DNA from: Excoecaria cochinchinensis
Lineage: Eukaryota > Streptophyta > Magnoliopsida > Malpighiales > Euphorbiaceae
NCBI GenBank assembly: GCA_947683425.1
Contig: CANTUQ010000004.1
Coordinates: forward strand, 32,069,001 to 32,133,000
Reading direction: 5' to 3'
DNA length: 64,000 nucleotides
The translations under genes were made by a program, and so were the position numbers. The notes below the pieces were generated by a model. It did no database searches, had not been told where the DNA came from, and saw only the letters and a list, made by a program, of their open reading frames with translations. Position 1 is the first letter of the stretch, and each line of letters begins with the position of its first letter. Positions 21,626 to 33,286 of the stretch are shown piece by piece.

Positions 21626-22890
21626 ATGGCGACACTAAGGCTCAATAAATTGAACTGGATCTTGGACGATCTCAAAACCTAGGAGAACTCTACTCTAGCC
21701 CCATACACCAATATAAAATTCCTGGGACGGCTAAAATTTGATAGGAATCTTTTACTGGCTACCGTTCGTTATTGGGACCCCCAGTTTCATGTTTTCATGT
21801 TCACTCACCAAGAGCTATGACCCCTAACTGAGGAATTTGCCACAATCATGTGTGTGTGTTTTCTTTCGAGCATTTTACCATGCACCCCAAATATTGTGCT
21901 GAACTATCTAGGAGAAGCAGGGTGAGCATTAGGAATTTTGCCATTGGCGACTATCAGGCTAGTGTCCCAGAACACCCCATTTTCCTTGGAAGTTCTGATT
22001 GATGCTTTGGATGGTTTTGCAAACATACCCACATATAGTACAAGCATTATTTTGCTGATCTATCTTGCTCAATATCTAATAGTGACCTCTGAAGAATTAA
22101 CAAGTGATTATCGACTGTTCAGCATTGTAGAGGGCATATATGCTGGATTTACCCCATTCCTACTGATTCTGGCTGGAATGATCCTTGGCTTGGACCAAAT
22201 TTAAGCTGACCCACGGCTTTTTTGACTGGCAGTCCCTTATTACTCCAGGTACCCATAGTCATTTATTTAAAGGTAGTACGCCCCTTGTGGGTTTTCACAC
22301 TAGCTTTTTTTGGCGAGAAATGCGTCTTTTTTTACAGATTTTCACATAATCTTGTGCCTAATTTTTGCCTGGAATGGTCCCAAACCATTCCAGTAGCTTT
22401 TGCATGTATTCTTATTTTTATTTTCACTATCATTATTCATCATTTTTTTTTCATTTTTCATTTTTTTAGGTGTGGTTATAAGAGAAACTACGGTTGTTAT
22501 CTAAACATCCCCCAAAAGTGATCAGTACATACTCATTAAGACATTTTCTTCATAAACAGTGGCTCTACAGCTTCGATTCTACTTATGAGGGATTCATATG
22601 GTTAGCCACAGTGGTGGATAGTGACATCATTTTTATGTGTCCTTTGCTAATCCTTCATTCTTCTGGGTGTATACCTTTGTGTGGGCTACATAGGGCTACC
22701 TTCTGCATCATGGCTCATTATGCTCGATAGTATGGAGAGCGATAAAATATTGTGAGATGCCCCTTGTCCTTTTAAGGAGGTGTCCTATCTACTGTATTTA
22801 CTTCTAGTTATCCCAACCTTTGGGCACACCTACCCGCAAAGGCGAGCATCGAGGGTTGTAACTTCAATACTTTAGCTGACTACAAGAGAA
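21626..22890 (+). pseudogene. Plant-mobile-domain-like extra ORF, antisense to E, with one candidate intron
   Basis: Starts MATLRLNKLNWILDDL. Blocks: LLLATVRYWDPQFHVFMFTH with PLTEEFATIM (WDP..F.F...L.PT.EE is typical of plant mobile domain and Ogre ORF1 proteins), LIDALDGFANIPTYS, IILLIYLAQYLIVTSEELTS, DYRLFSIVEGIYAGFTPFLL and LAGMILGLDQI. After a shift near 22215, LTGSPLLLQ is followed by a GT..AG interval (22249-22469, 221 bases) that joins in frame to VWL..EKLRLLSKHPP, then WLYSFDSTYEGFIWLATV and DSDIIFMCP. At least four stops or shifts are present. Tat-lineage elements are known to carry such ORFs in either orientation. Function in the element is unknown; the family includes silencing-related host proteins. 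Confidence 0.65.
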
Positions 22891-22899
22891 CATTGAGGT

Positions 22900-23792
22900 T
22901 GTTACTTCAATAGCTCCTGGTCCTTTAATGTGACCTATATCCTTGTACTGCAGTCAAACTGCCTCAAAATTTCCTCTATCAATAAATCTCATTCTTTTTT
23001 GCATCTCCAATCCAATCCATGGTACTAACCTATAGTAGGACCTGTCAGACTAAGGCAGAAGTATTCCACCTTTTATTTCTTTATTAGTCCAGTACCTTTC
23101 ATAATCAGAGTATACTGCTTAATATGGGTTGAGGGGTCTAAAGTACCATCAAACTTTGGCAGCTCTGGCATCTTAAATCTCTGAGGCAAAAGTTGATCTT
23201 CACTCAAATCTACATCTTCGAGGTTGATCCCTTTCCCAGCAGATAACAGATGTGTGATCATTTCCATCTTCTCTTTCATCTCCTTTATAGAATCATCCTC
23301 TGCCTTGGGGATTCTGCCTCTCACTACTTGAGGGAATACCGGTTCTTCGTCCTCCTCCTCTAACATAAAATCTTCCTCGGGATTGAGGACTCCTGCTCCT
23401 CTTACCTCAATGGAATTCTTGGGCCCAACGACTGGTTGGCGTGCAACCCCACTAGCAAGCTGTTCAACTTGCCCCATAGGAGGGATTGGTGATGCTAATG
23501 TAACAACTGGCTATGCCAATCACTTAATCATGGTACCCAACTTAGCTAAGATCCTCCTTTTAAACTCCTCTAATCTCCTATCTAAGTCTTGCATAATTAT
23601 AGTGCTGATTTCTTGTGGTGGATCTGCCATTATTGATTTCAAAGAAAATTTTAAAGAAAAGTTTGAACTGTGATCAATCGAAATCAACTCTAAAACTGCA
23701 GACACCCTTTCTAACCGTCCCCGTACCGAAGTCCTAATCAGATGACCATTTGACCCCCAAGACCACTTAGATGATTCAATGATGACTGTCAC
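22900..23792 (-). pseudogene. gag of element E, broken
   Basis: Minus-strand gag with the shared N-terminus (IIESSKWSWGSNGHLIR), MADPPQEISTIIMQDLDRRL (23630), acidic linker FMLEEEDEEPVFP, and core LPKFDGTLDPSTHIKQYTL, IMKGTGLIKK, then YFCLSLTGP and VTLKDQELLK in broken form to about 22900. An in-frame stop follows KK at 23073. The domain after TLKD and the knuckle are missing, and the sequence joins the 3' end of the antisense ORF, so a deletion removed gag's end and all of pol. Confidence 0.85.
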
Positions 23793-24540
23793 TCACAAAG
23801 ATGTTAGAATCATGCATGAGTGAGATGCAGTGCATGATCATGCTTTACACATCATAAAAAATCACATTCAAGCAAGTAAAACCTTCCAACCTTGTCACTC
23901 CCACACATGCAGTTGCGCGGTCTCTTTTCTAGGTGGGTTTAGTGCAAACAGGGAACCTAATGGATACGTATGGTATGCAGTGGAAAGTCAGCAGTATAAC
24001 ACCCTTATTTAAAGCACATACACAAGAGATTTGGTCATCATGTAGTTGGACATTTTATATGGATTAAGATGGGCCTATCGGGGCATAAAAGCCCTTGATG
24101 AGTGTCCACTTAACCTATTTTGAATCTGTCTAATACTTAACGACCCACATAGAAAGCATTATGTGATGGTATAATTACCTAGGTGAAATTTATATTGCAA
24201 TTACATGGATGGAGCTAGGTGATGTTGCTTTAGGGCTACCCAAGTATGGTCCCTTCCAATGAGTCTAGCTCATTACAAGCATAATGAACTAATCAGGTCT
24301 CTATTTATTATACTATACGGTACAGGGCTTGGGCTGGTGGTCATTCTTGACACTTTCTTACATTGAGTGAATGTAGGATTGTGCTTCGAAAATACATCGG
24401 GGCTAAGAGGGATGCCTAACATAATTCTAAGGCTCTAGCATGATAGATGAAATTTCGAAAAGAAATCAATTTTAATCCTTAAAAAATTAATTATAAATTT
24501 TAAACCAAAGCATTTTTAGAAGCAAAGTCTCTTGATGCCT
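23793..24540 (-). other. Conserved leader of E
   Basis: Minus-strand copy of the leader described for B, with the same landmarks (CTAGAGCCTTAGA, AGCACAATCCTACATTCACT, GGTAGCCCTAAAGCAACATC). Confidence 0.75.
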
Positions 24541-24558
24541 TCCCCAGTGGAGACGCCA
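24541..24558 (-). other. PBS of E, tRNA-Arg type
   Basis: Minus strand TGGCGTCTCCACTGGGGA, one base from the LTR end (24560); one mismatch to the site in I. Confidence 0.8.
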
Positions 24559-24559
24559 C

Positions 24560-25084
24560 TGTGATGCGCACCGTTTACCTTTCGTCCTTAAGGGAACGGC
24601 CGAGAGTGATTTTCCCTTTTCAAATGAAAGATCTCATGAAAGCTGGTTGCTTCACAATGGACAGGGAAATACCTCCATCCATTGCTTACAATCAATCCAT
24701 TCGTGAAACCTGGTCGCTTCACAATGGATAGGGAAGCACCTTCATCCATTGTTGATAATCAACCCACGAAGGCATCTTGTTACATACCAAAAGGTAGGTA
24801 TCATGGAGTCGCCACCTAATAAAACATTGAAAAATTATTCTAACCTTTTAAGGCCAAAACCAGAGAGGGTTCGAAACCTCACTCTTACTTGGGCTTTGGT
24901 TTAAGTATTTATAATTAAATTTTTATGAATAAATTGATTTCTCCTCTCACACGGTTATGCATCATAAATAAAGTGCATTTCAAGCATCCTAAAAGAAATA
25001 AATAAATCAGGCGATAAATGAGTTCATATTTATTACAGTCATCCTCAACAATTCCAAGAAAGCATAAAAGATACATTTAAATAA
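24560..25084 (-). repeat. 5' LTR of E, U5 end only
   Basis: Ends (minus) GGTGCGCATCACA. It carries two near-identical ~80-base units (CTTCACAATGGA..AGGGAA..CACC.TCCATCCATTG, 24640-24770) and the internal GGAGTCGCCA (24805-24814), the complement of the PBS-like 10-mer. Homology to the other LTRs fades near 25060-25090, where Tekay-like AT-rich sequence begins. Confidence 0.7.
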
Positions 25085-28000
25085 TATTTAAGGAAATTAG
25101 AAATGAAAAGGTAAATGATAAATGAGTAAATTAATTATTAAATTGGTAATTATTTAAGGAAATTAGATATGAGAAGGTAAATGATAAATTTAAATAATAA
25201 AGGATTAATGTATAATAAATATATAATTTAAGAAGTCATATTGAAATAAAGTAAGAAAATAAGAGGAAAAGGCTAAATGATAAGTGTGACGCGCGCCGGA
25301 TGTCCCTTCGGCCGCCCCTATGACCGCCCGCTTGAGGGCGATCGGGCAATTGAGGGTCCGCTAACAGCTTGCAATAAATCGCAAGTGCGTCTATGTTGGG
25401 CAACAAGGAGGTTTCATGGAGTCGCCACCCAATAGAACATTGAGAAAGTTTCTCTCGCCTCGGAGAGCCTTAGTATCCATTTTGGGCTAACCAAAGGGGT
25501 CTTGGAGGGTAAACCTCTCGCCCTAAGGAGCCTAGGATTAATGCCAAAATCTCATGACACAAGAGGTGTCTTGGAGGGTAAACCTCTCGCCTCTTTGAGC
25601 CCAAAGATCAGAGCTGGGTTCGGGACTTCTCATCTATTTCTACCTCGATTATTTTATGATCAAATTTTAATTATCATTAATTCGCTCTCTCTCCACACGA
25701 TGCAATTGATTAAAGGCGCATTTATTCACATTTGGAAAGCAGTAATGAATAAGTAATGAAAGCAATAAATTACAATAATACAAGGAGCGGAATACAACTC
25801 CCTTTTATAAATATGCGATACATACACAAATCGGGGCATTGCTTATTTTGAGAACTTTGGTCCTTGCATGCATTATTATCAAAAATGGCTATTTTTATTG
25901 TGAGAATTTTTATTGGATAAAAATAGGACATTGGGTCCTTGCTTTTATGAAAACCTCTTTTTATTGAATATAAAACGTTAATCAATTTTTATATTTAACG
26001 GAATACAAAAAGGGCATACTCATATGCATAAAATAAATGATGAATAAATAAATAAAGGGAATAATCAAGAGGGTTAGAAAACTAAACCGGACGGAATCCA
26101 CCGAGCATGGTAGATCGCCCCTCGACCTCAGGATAGTCCAAAAAAATCAATATATGCTCACATAAGGTTAAAAGATGTTAATATATGAAAGCTCAACATA
26201 AATGAAGTAAAAGAGACTTGAAAGAAATAGAAAAATTTGGAAAAGTGGAGACAGGACCCAGCGACGGCCTCTGTCGAGTGACCGACGGGCGTCGATAGGT
26301 GACCAACATGTCCCGTCGCTCACTCAAGAGAGAGGACGTCTGTGAGTGGGGTGACCGACGGGCGTCGGTGAAATAGATGACCCGTCGGTCACCACTGCCT
26401 TCAAAAATAAACAGTAAAAAATCTCTTTTTTCGAGGCAAAAAAAAGGGTTTTTATCACAAAACGAGATGAAGAGAATCAAAATAAAGAGAAGTGAAATCA
26501 AAAAGCCAAAAGAATAGCAAAAATAAAGAATAAAGATGAAATAACACGGAGAATAAGTCCGAAATATTTACCCTCAGATAATATTTTGGTGGTATTCTTG
26601 GTGTTGATTAGAGTCCCGCACGTTCCACGAGAAACGAAATAAAAGGTCAAAAAGAGGAATGTAGATAGTTTCCTTCTTAATCCTTCAAAAAGATTAACTT
26701 TGGAATCAAAAAAACCCAAAGAAAACTAATTAGTTTTAGTTCCTTTTAACGGTTTGATCCTCAAATTAAAAGAAGTTTCTTGATGTGTGTTTGCTGGAAG
26801 AGAGAGAAAATACGCTTGAAATTCGGCAGAGTTTCCCCTCTTGAAAATTTTTGGAACCCTTTTTAGGAAGAAATTCAAAGCTTTTATAGGCCAGGCACGA
26901 CCGACGGGCGTCGGATGTGGAGACGGGCATCGGAAGAATCCTTTTGACACAAGGATTCATCCGACGGCCCTGCCATTTCCACCGACGGGCATCGGAGAGG
27001 TTGCGTGCTCCGGAAAACCAGCTGGCGTGCTCTGAAAAAGGCGAGTCCGTCTGACGGGTGTCGGAAAAAACCATAGGCCGTCTGTGACCCTAAGCGACGG
27101 GCTGGCCTCCCACAGATGGGCTGGCCGTCCGTCGAAGAAAATATACTTTTTGACTCAAAAACTCCCGTTCTTCCCCCCTCTGCCTACAAAAGGTGAAAAT
27201 ACTCATTTCTCGTGGAGTATGGGACTAAAATCTCCCAATCCAAACCGTTTGTGAAGGTTCGGATACTGATTTCATCATAGGGCAATCTCTGATCCGGACT
27301 GCTCCGGGACACGGTGCCTACAATAAGTATATAAGAAAATGAATAAAGAAAGTAAAAAATAATAATTGGTAAATCTAAAACAAATGACTAACTTAAGAGA
27401 TTAAATGGTAATTAGGTAAGAAAAATAAGAATTTAATAACTAAGTAGTAATTATACAAGAAAATGCAAGTGTAAAGCTAATTGGTGACTATATGTAAAAG
27501 AAAATGAAAAAAAAAAGAGGCAAATGATAATGTATAAGTGAAAAGAGGAAAAATACAAGAAAAGCATAAATAAGGAACTAGAGTACAATTAAAAGTAAAG
27601 TAAGAAGAAAATAAGTAAAATGATAAATTAGAAATAAAGAATAGTGATTGAAGATAAAATAGTAAATATAAGATAAATTGAAAAATAGATCATAAAAGAA
27701 TATAAGTATAAGTAAATAAATTAATTATAGATAAATGTCAAAATTTAAGTTAAGTATATAAGATGAATACCAAATATGTATGTGTGTGTGTATATATATA
27801 TATGTGTGTAAAATAGGAAGCTTAAGATTAAAATGATGAATGAGAGGTAATTACATAAGATGGAAATTAATTAGTAATTAGGTAAGCTAATGAGAATTAA
27901 AAGAGTAAAATAGTACATGTATAAGGATATGAGATAGAAGAGTGAAATGAGAAGTTAGGACAATAAATATAAGTAATAAGAGTAAATGGTTAATTTATAA

Positions 28001-29105
28001 GTTATTAACAAATCAAATCAAAATGAGAGTAAAATAGTAATTCAAGGTTACATAAGAAAACTTAAAGTTAACTTGATAAACATGAAATAAATGTTAAGAA
28101 AAGAAATGTAATATAGCAAAATATGTAAAGAGTTAGGTACAAAAAGGAGTAAATAGTAGTGATACATAGGTTAAAGGTAAAAAGGGGGACAGGGATAAAA
28201 TAATACTAAATAGATAAAATATTAAAATTAAGGTTAGAGGATGGAATATGTTTAAAATAGAAGTAAAGAAGAGCAATTCAAAAATGTAAAATAAAGTTAG
28301 TGACAAAATAATAAATAGGGAATTAATAGAGGGTTAAAGTTGGAATAAATGGAGAATTAAAGGATTAACTAGCAACTTTGGTAAGAAAGGGGAAATAAGA
28401 AAAATAAGTTGGTAGCTTAATAACGCAATTAGAATTTAATGATATTATTCATGTTATAGAATAAAAATAAAAGCATAAGAAGATAATAACACACATAGAA
28501 TAGTAAATAAAGGAATTAGTAAAGAAATGTGAAGAATGTAAATGAAAATAATAGTTGATAAATATTAATATATTTGATTATGAATAAATTATAGCAAATT
28601 CATTTTAAGAAAAATAAAAGAAATAAAAGCGAATTATATGCGTATAGAAATAAAATATGTGCTTATAGTAAAGGTTAATGAGTTAAATGTATAAACTTGC
28701 ATGTATGTATGTGTGTATGCAATTGATGGAAAACATTAGAATTGTATCCACCACTGAGTATTTTATGCTCAACACGTCGTTATTTGACTGCGTGTAGGTT
28801 ATGAAAAGTTACTAGAGGATTAAAGAAAAAAGGGATTCGACTACAATAGAAGAAGGGAAGTCTCGGACAAGACTAAAAGCATTTAGAGTCATGGCATGTA
28901 TATGTTTGAGTTAGAGAAATAAGTCATAGTTATATGTTTAGTCAAGCGTATATGTATGAATAGACATTTTGGTAAGGTATGTATGAATTACTATTGATAT
29001 CGTATAAAAAAATTACCTTTGAACTGTCAAATGCTTATAACATGTAAGCTAAATAGTTATGTGACATCCGACATTCATATTAAATTTCGGGTATAGGGTG
29101 TTACA
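25085..29105 (+). repeat. Tekay-type LTR fragment interrupted by solo LTR D
   Basis: AT-rich LTR sequence with degenerate AGGAAATTAG/GGTAATTA repeats, a hairpin at 28755-28771 (TGAGTAT..ATGCTCA) followed by GACTGCGTGTAGG, and the Tekay terminus GGGTGTTACA at 29096-29105. Its U3 is missing on the left. A TG/TA microsatellite lies at 27779-27806. No coding content. Confidence 0.75.
25285..27322 (-). repeat. Solo LTR D (2,038 bp) with perfect TSD ATAAG
   Basis: Ends on the plus strand are TGTGACGCG and GCCTACA, i.e. minus-strand TGTAGGCACC..CGCGTCACA. ATAAG flanks both sides (25280-25284, 27323-27327). Minus-strand order: GACGG cluster (27130-26895), TATA CCTATAAAAG (26890-26881), leader, second cluster (26395-26250), U5 with GGAGTCGCCA (25418-25427). 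No internal region, so it formed by LTR-LTR recombination. Confidence 0.92.
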
Positions 29106-29540
29106 TTAGCTGCAATGCATCAAGGATATGCAGACGCTACAGGGTCAGCAGTTTAAGGCTTTCTAGCTTGAGGTTCGCCAGGAGCTGCAAAATCAAGGTG
29201 AGCATCTCTCTACATTCCAGATAGAGACAAGGGAACTGTTGTTGGACATCAGGTCATCCATTGCGGCAACCAGTGTCACATCAGATCAGGGAATCTAAAT
29301 GCTAGATGAGAGCCTCCAATGCAGTTAGAAGTGATTTGTCATTGAGAGCACGGTGACTGCCAAGGACCGCGAGGCGATTAACCAATATGAGGAGCTCCAT
29401 GCCAGATACAGGTCTATGATAGATTGGGTTGCAGCATTAGGTGCCAAATTCGTTGGAGCGTAAGCTAACATTGGGTACCTCTTTGGTACGATAAGCAGTT
29501 ACTCTCACCCAGATGGCTATAGACTACTCGGAGGCTCGAC
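29106..29540 (+). pseudogene. C-terminal coiled-coil fragment of an extra ORF (element H)
   Basis: Frame segments LQCIKDMQTLQGQQFKAF, LEVRQELQNQGEHLSTFQ, IETRELLLDIRSSIAATS and YEELHARYRSMIDWVAALG form a heptad-like charged stretch with internal stops. It lies upstream of a tandem array, PPT and LTR, the place held by the sense extra ORF in E, so I infer it is the same kind of protein. It abuts the Tekay LTR end at 29105. Confidence 0.45.
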
Positions 29541-30287
29541 CCCTACCCCTTCCTCCCCCTGGTTACACTTTGCATTCTCCTGGATACAGGCCACTATGAG
29601 GGGACATTTAGGGATATCTTTTATATCATTTATTATACTTGTACAAAAATACTTGTGTGTTATGCTTTTGTATTTCCTACACATTGTTTTATCTTTGGTA
29701 GTTGGAATATGTTTACCTTACGGATTTATATGATTGTTTGTTGTTAATGGTTTTCACTTACTTGTGTGGCATCTCACCAATCATATTAATATGATTGTTA
29801 CTACTCACTATCATTAAAACAAAAACATAATCATACAAAATATTAATAATAATACTCATATAATATATATGAACATATCGAAAATCATGCAAAGCACTGT
29901 AACATGAATCGATTGTAAGAAAAATAAATAAAAATAACAGTATAAAGATAACAGGTAATGCAACATGTTGCATGTTAAGCTGACATTTTTGCTAATGTTA
30001 TATAGGGGACAACTTCCATTTCAAACCATGTGTGCTCGCCAAACCATTGTAACAAAACTCACAAGCTTCGCTAATCGCAGGGGGCAAGCTATTAAGCTTT
30101 TCAAGCTTATTATGTTAACCTTATCAATATCTCGCATAGATCAATATAGCCTTATGGCTACCCATCACTAGGATACTCATTTCACTACTAGGGGCAAGCA
30201 ATCATGTGTTGGCTTCCAACACAAGCAACCTTAACATCTAGAAATGTTTTGCAACCATCTCTAACTTAAGTAAATTTTTGCATTCAG
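29541..30287 (+). other. Noncoding internal sequence of H
   Basis: AT-rich region without a recognisable product, then CTAAC..AAGCTT..AAGC phrases near 30090. Short ORFs at 29758-29973 and 29965-30171 show no family resemblance. Confidence 0.45.
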
Positions 30288-30715
30288 TTTGCAAGGCTGT
30301 ATCTTGTAAAGTACAGCCATGATGATTTAAACGCTTTCAAGAAGCAAATGAAATGTCTATTAGGAGCATCAGGCCCTCTCAAGAGGCATCAAGTTCATAA
30401 AGCTCTATCACAGGCTACTTTTACCAGTCTGCAAGGTGTAGTCATGGTATGTTGCAAGGTTCTATCATAGTTTGCTATCATTAGTCTGCAAGGTACAACC
30501 ACAATGGTTCAAAGTCTCCTTAAGGAGCATTTAAAGTTGAAAGGCTAATCACAATCTAGACATTAGTTTGCAAGGTTTGCCATAATTCTTATCAAATCCT
30601 TCTTAAGAGGCCAATCAAAGACTACAAGATTTGATCACAATCTGCAAGCCAAATTTCATGGTCAGATCATAGCTTCCACCACCAAGTCTTCTTAAGAATC
30701 ATATTAGAGATTGTC
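30288..30715 (+). repeat. Degenerate tandem array of H
   Basis: Repeated AGTCTGCAAGGT..CAT or TTTGCAAGGCT units alternate with CTTAAGAGGCATC/CTTAAGGAGCAT. Period is irregular. Position before the PPT matches the arrays of B, E and F. Confidence 0.7.
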
Positions 30716-30801
30716 ATCTTAGGTAATTTTTTGTATCTTTTCTCTAAACGTTGGCTCGCCTAGGCATTTAGTGTGCTTGCCTCTCCAAAGTTAGGAGCAA
30801 C

Positions 30802-30973
30802 TATAGAAACTAGGTCTTGAGTTAGCTTTTGTCAGTATCACCTAATAAGGAAATATTTCCCTTAAAAAGGATAAGGAGTATAGAGATCTGGAGTCTCTCC
30901 ATGTTTTTATCATATTTTGAAAAGATTTTGGGTCTCCAGACCTTAGGATAGCTTGGTGGGGGTAGAAGGCTTG
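30802..30973 (+). repeat. 3' LTR of H, first 172 bases
   Basis: Preceded by CTCGCCTAGGCATTTAG and AGTTAGGAGCAAC (PPT border). Starts TATAGAAACTAGGTCTTGAG, homologous to the other Tat/Ogre-like LTR starts. Cut by the LTR end of G at 30974. Confidence 0.75.
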
Positions 30974-33262
30974 TGTGACGCGCACCGAACCCCATGAGGC
31001 ACCTAGGTCGCTCTCGAAGGTTCGCTTTTAGGACTAGAGACCAGATGGAGGCTCATAAAACTCGTGAAAGCTGGTCGTTTCACAGTAGACAAGGAATCAC
31101 CCCTATTCTATCATTGACAATCAACTTACAAAGGCAGTTAAGTGGGCACCAAGAGGTAGGTTTTGGAGTTGCCACCTAATAAAACATTGGAAAAGTTTAT
31201 TATTACCTCATGAAGCCTAAACTAGAGAAGGTTCGAGACATCACTCTTACTTATACCTTGGTTAAATTTATGTAATTGTGTTTTTAATATTAAATTAATG
31301 TCTCTCTTCTCACACAATAAATGCAATTAATTAAAGTGCATTACAAACACATAGAAAAGCGATAAACAAAATATAATTATAATTGTCCCAAAAATAAATA
31401 CAAAGTCCATAAAAATAAGGAAATGAAATACATACATAAACCAAGGCATTTATTTGGAAGGGAACATTGGTCCCCGCATGCATGTTTACAAAATAGAAGA
31501 GTTCCTTGGGCAGTTTTAGAAAACCGAGATGAGTGATCTCATTTTGATAAATAGAGACCCTTCTTTGGAAGTGATATTTTCTTTGATGGAAATTAGGATA
31601 TTGGTTCTTTTTTATTCAGAAAATCCCAATTAGTTAATAGAAATCTTTTGGCAAATTTTTATATTAAAGTGCACGAGAAAATCTTTATTATCCCAAGTCC
31701 AAACTATAAAGCAAAGCAATTAAATAAAGTGCAAAGGGAATTAACCACACAGATCCTCCTGGTGTCCTAATCTCCACATCTCCATCCGTGAGGAATACTC
31801 ATAAAAGGGACATATAAGGCCACTAAAAATAAAAGAAGTAACACATTAGTGAAGATATAATAAAAAAAAAACATTTGAATAAATATTCTGAAATTAAATA
31901 AGCTAAAGGCACTAATAAACACAAAAATGCAGAGAATAACACAACATGCATAATAAAAGAAAATTAAAACAACGTACATAATAGAACACTAAAAGGCCAA
32001 AGGAAATGCATTAAATAAATCACAAAAGGACAAATAGTGCCCAAAGACAGGCATTACTCGGGACAGACACAAAGGGAGACGCAACAAACAGGAATGGGCA
32101 GTTCCATTACGTCCCGTAGCTCGATTGAGAGACGAGCGCCTGCCACTCCTTCTTCCTATCGGTCGAGCCCAGAATGCAGAAAATCACTCTAAACCTCCAT
32201 TAACACTATTTCAAACACAAATGTTATGCTTAAACAACCTAGATCACATATATTAATGCCTAAAAACTCAATAACAACACTTGAAGAGGCTCAAAAACTG
32301 ATTTGGATCAAGAAAAAACTATTAAAACACAAAGTTACAAGAAATCCCATATTCAAAGTTACAAGAAATCCCATATTCAAAAATCAAAACACAATATTCA
32401 TTTTTCTTTAACTTTAAGCGTGAAATAAATGGCTTGGGACTAGAATATTTACCCTAAGATCGTTTCTTTGGCTCTTGGAGATTCAAAAAGTGCTTTATGC
32501 CTCCTTGAACTCTCAAAAAACAAATTTGAATTTAAGAGAGAAAGTTCTTTCTCTTTAGAAAGTGTTCTTCCTTTTTGGTTGATTTCTAGAAGAGATTGAA
32601 GCTTTAATAGAAGATCCAAACCCAAAAAAAAAGTAGTAAAAATTGTATTTTTAATCAAAAGCTTTTGAAGTTTACTCCCAAAACCCAGATTTTTCTTTTC
32701 TCTTTTTCTTCTTTTTTTTTTTCTTTATCTTTGCCTTTTTTTTCTCTCTAAGAAAAATGCCAACCTTCTTGTTCTATCTTTTCTCTTTCTTTTTATACCC
32801 AAACCAACAAGTCTAGGTTTTCTTTTTTGGTAGAGAACAACCCTTATTTTTTTCAAACTTGAACCTCCAAGAATCAGGTGGGATCCCAATAAAATCCCCC
32901 TTTTTCCCACTGCAATGAGCATTTTGCAGACTTGTACAAAAGAGACAACAGACAAGCATCTCTCAAAGGCGCTACTAAAAATTACAAAAATGCCACAGAC
33001 GAGCACCAGGAGAGAGATAACGGTGACAGACGGGCATCACTCAGCGAGGGACGGCCGTCTATTGACAAAAATCCAAAGTTTTGCATTTAAAGCCATCATT
33101 TTAGCTCCAACAAAGTGCAAAAGACTAAAAGAAAGGAAAACAACCAAAAACTTGAAATTCAAGGATGAGGACCAGCACTTTCATTCCTCTATTTGTGTCA
33201 TAGACAACTTTTCATCACTGGGTAAGCTCTGATTTGGGCTATCTTGGGACCCGATGTCTATA
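30974..33262 (-). repeat. 3' LTR of G (2.29 kb)
   Basis: Plus-strand ends TGTGACGCGCACC and GATGTCTATA. Minus-strand layout: TATAGACATCGGG start, GACGG cluster (33062-33000), TATA GGGTATAAAA (32800-32791), CT-rich leader, second cluster (32160-32060), AT-rich leader, U5 with GGAGTTGCCA (31165-31174). PPT border GTTGCCCCAAATTTTGGGG lies at 33263-33281. Confidence 0.88.
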
Positions 33263-33286
33263 GTTGCCCCAAATTTTGGGGAGGCT

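Larger units (their letters stand above)
15087..25084 (-). mobile_element. Tat/Ogre-like element E with two extra ORFs (right limit approximate)
   Basis: In minus-strand order: 5' LTR U5 end (~25084-24560), PBS, leader, gag (23792-22900), an antisense ORF like plant mobile domain proteins, a sense extra ORF, 72-bp repeats, PPT and 3' LTR (16915-15087, U5 missing). No RT or integrase is seen. Because the 5' copy keeps only U5 and the 3' copy lacks it, the two LTRs cannot be compared, so joining them as one element is inference from order and strand. Confidence 0.6.

Noticed and set aside
22981..22990. AATAAA as poly(A) signal of the plus-strand extra ORF
   Set aside because: The surrounding bases (about 22900-23070) are antisense to the gag of E, so the hexamer is coincidental.
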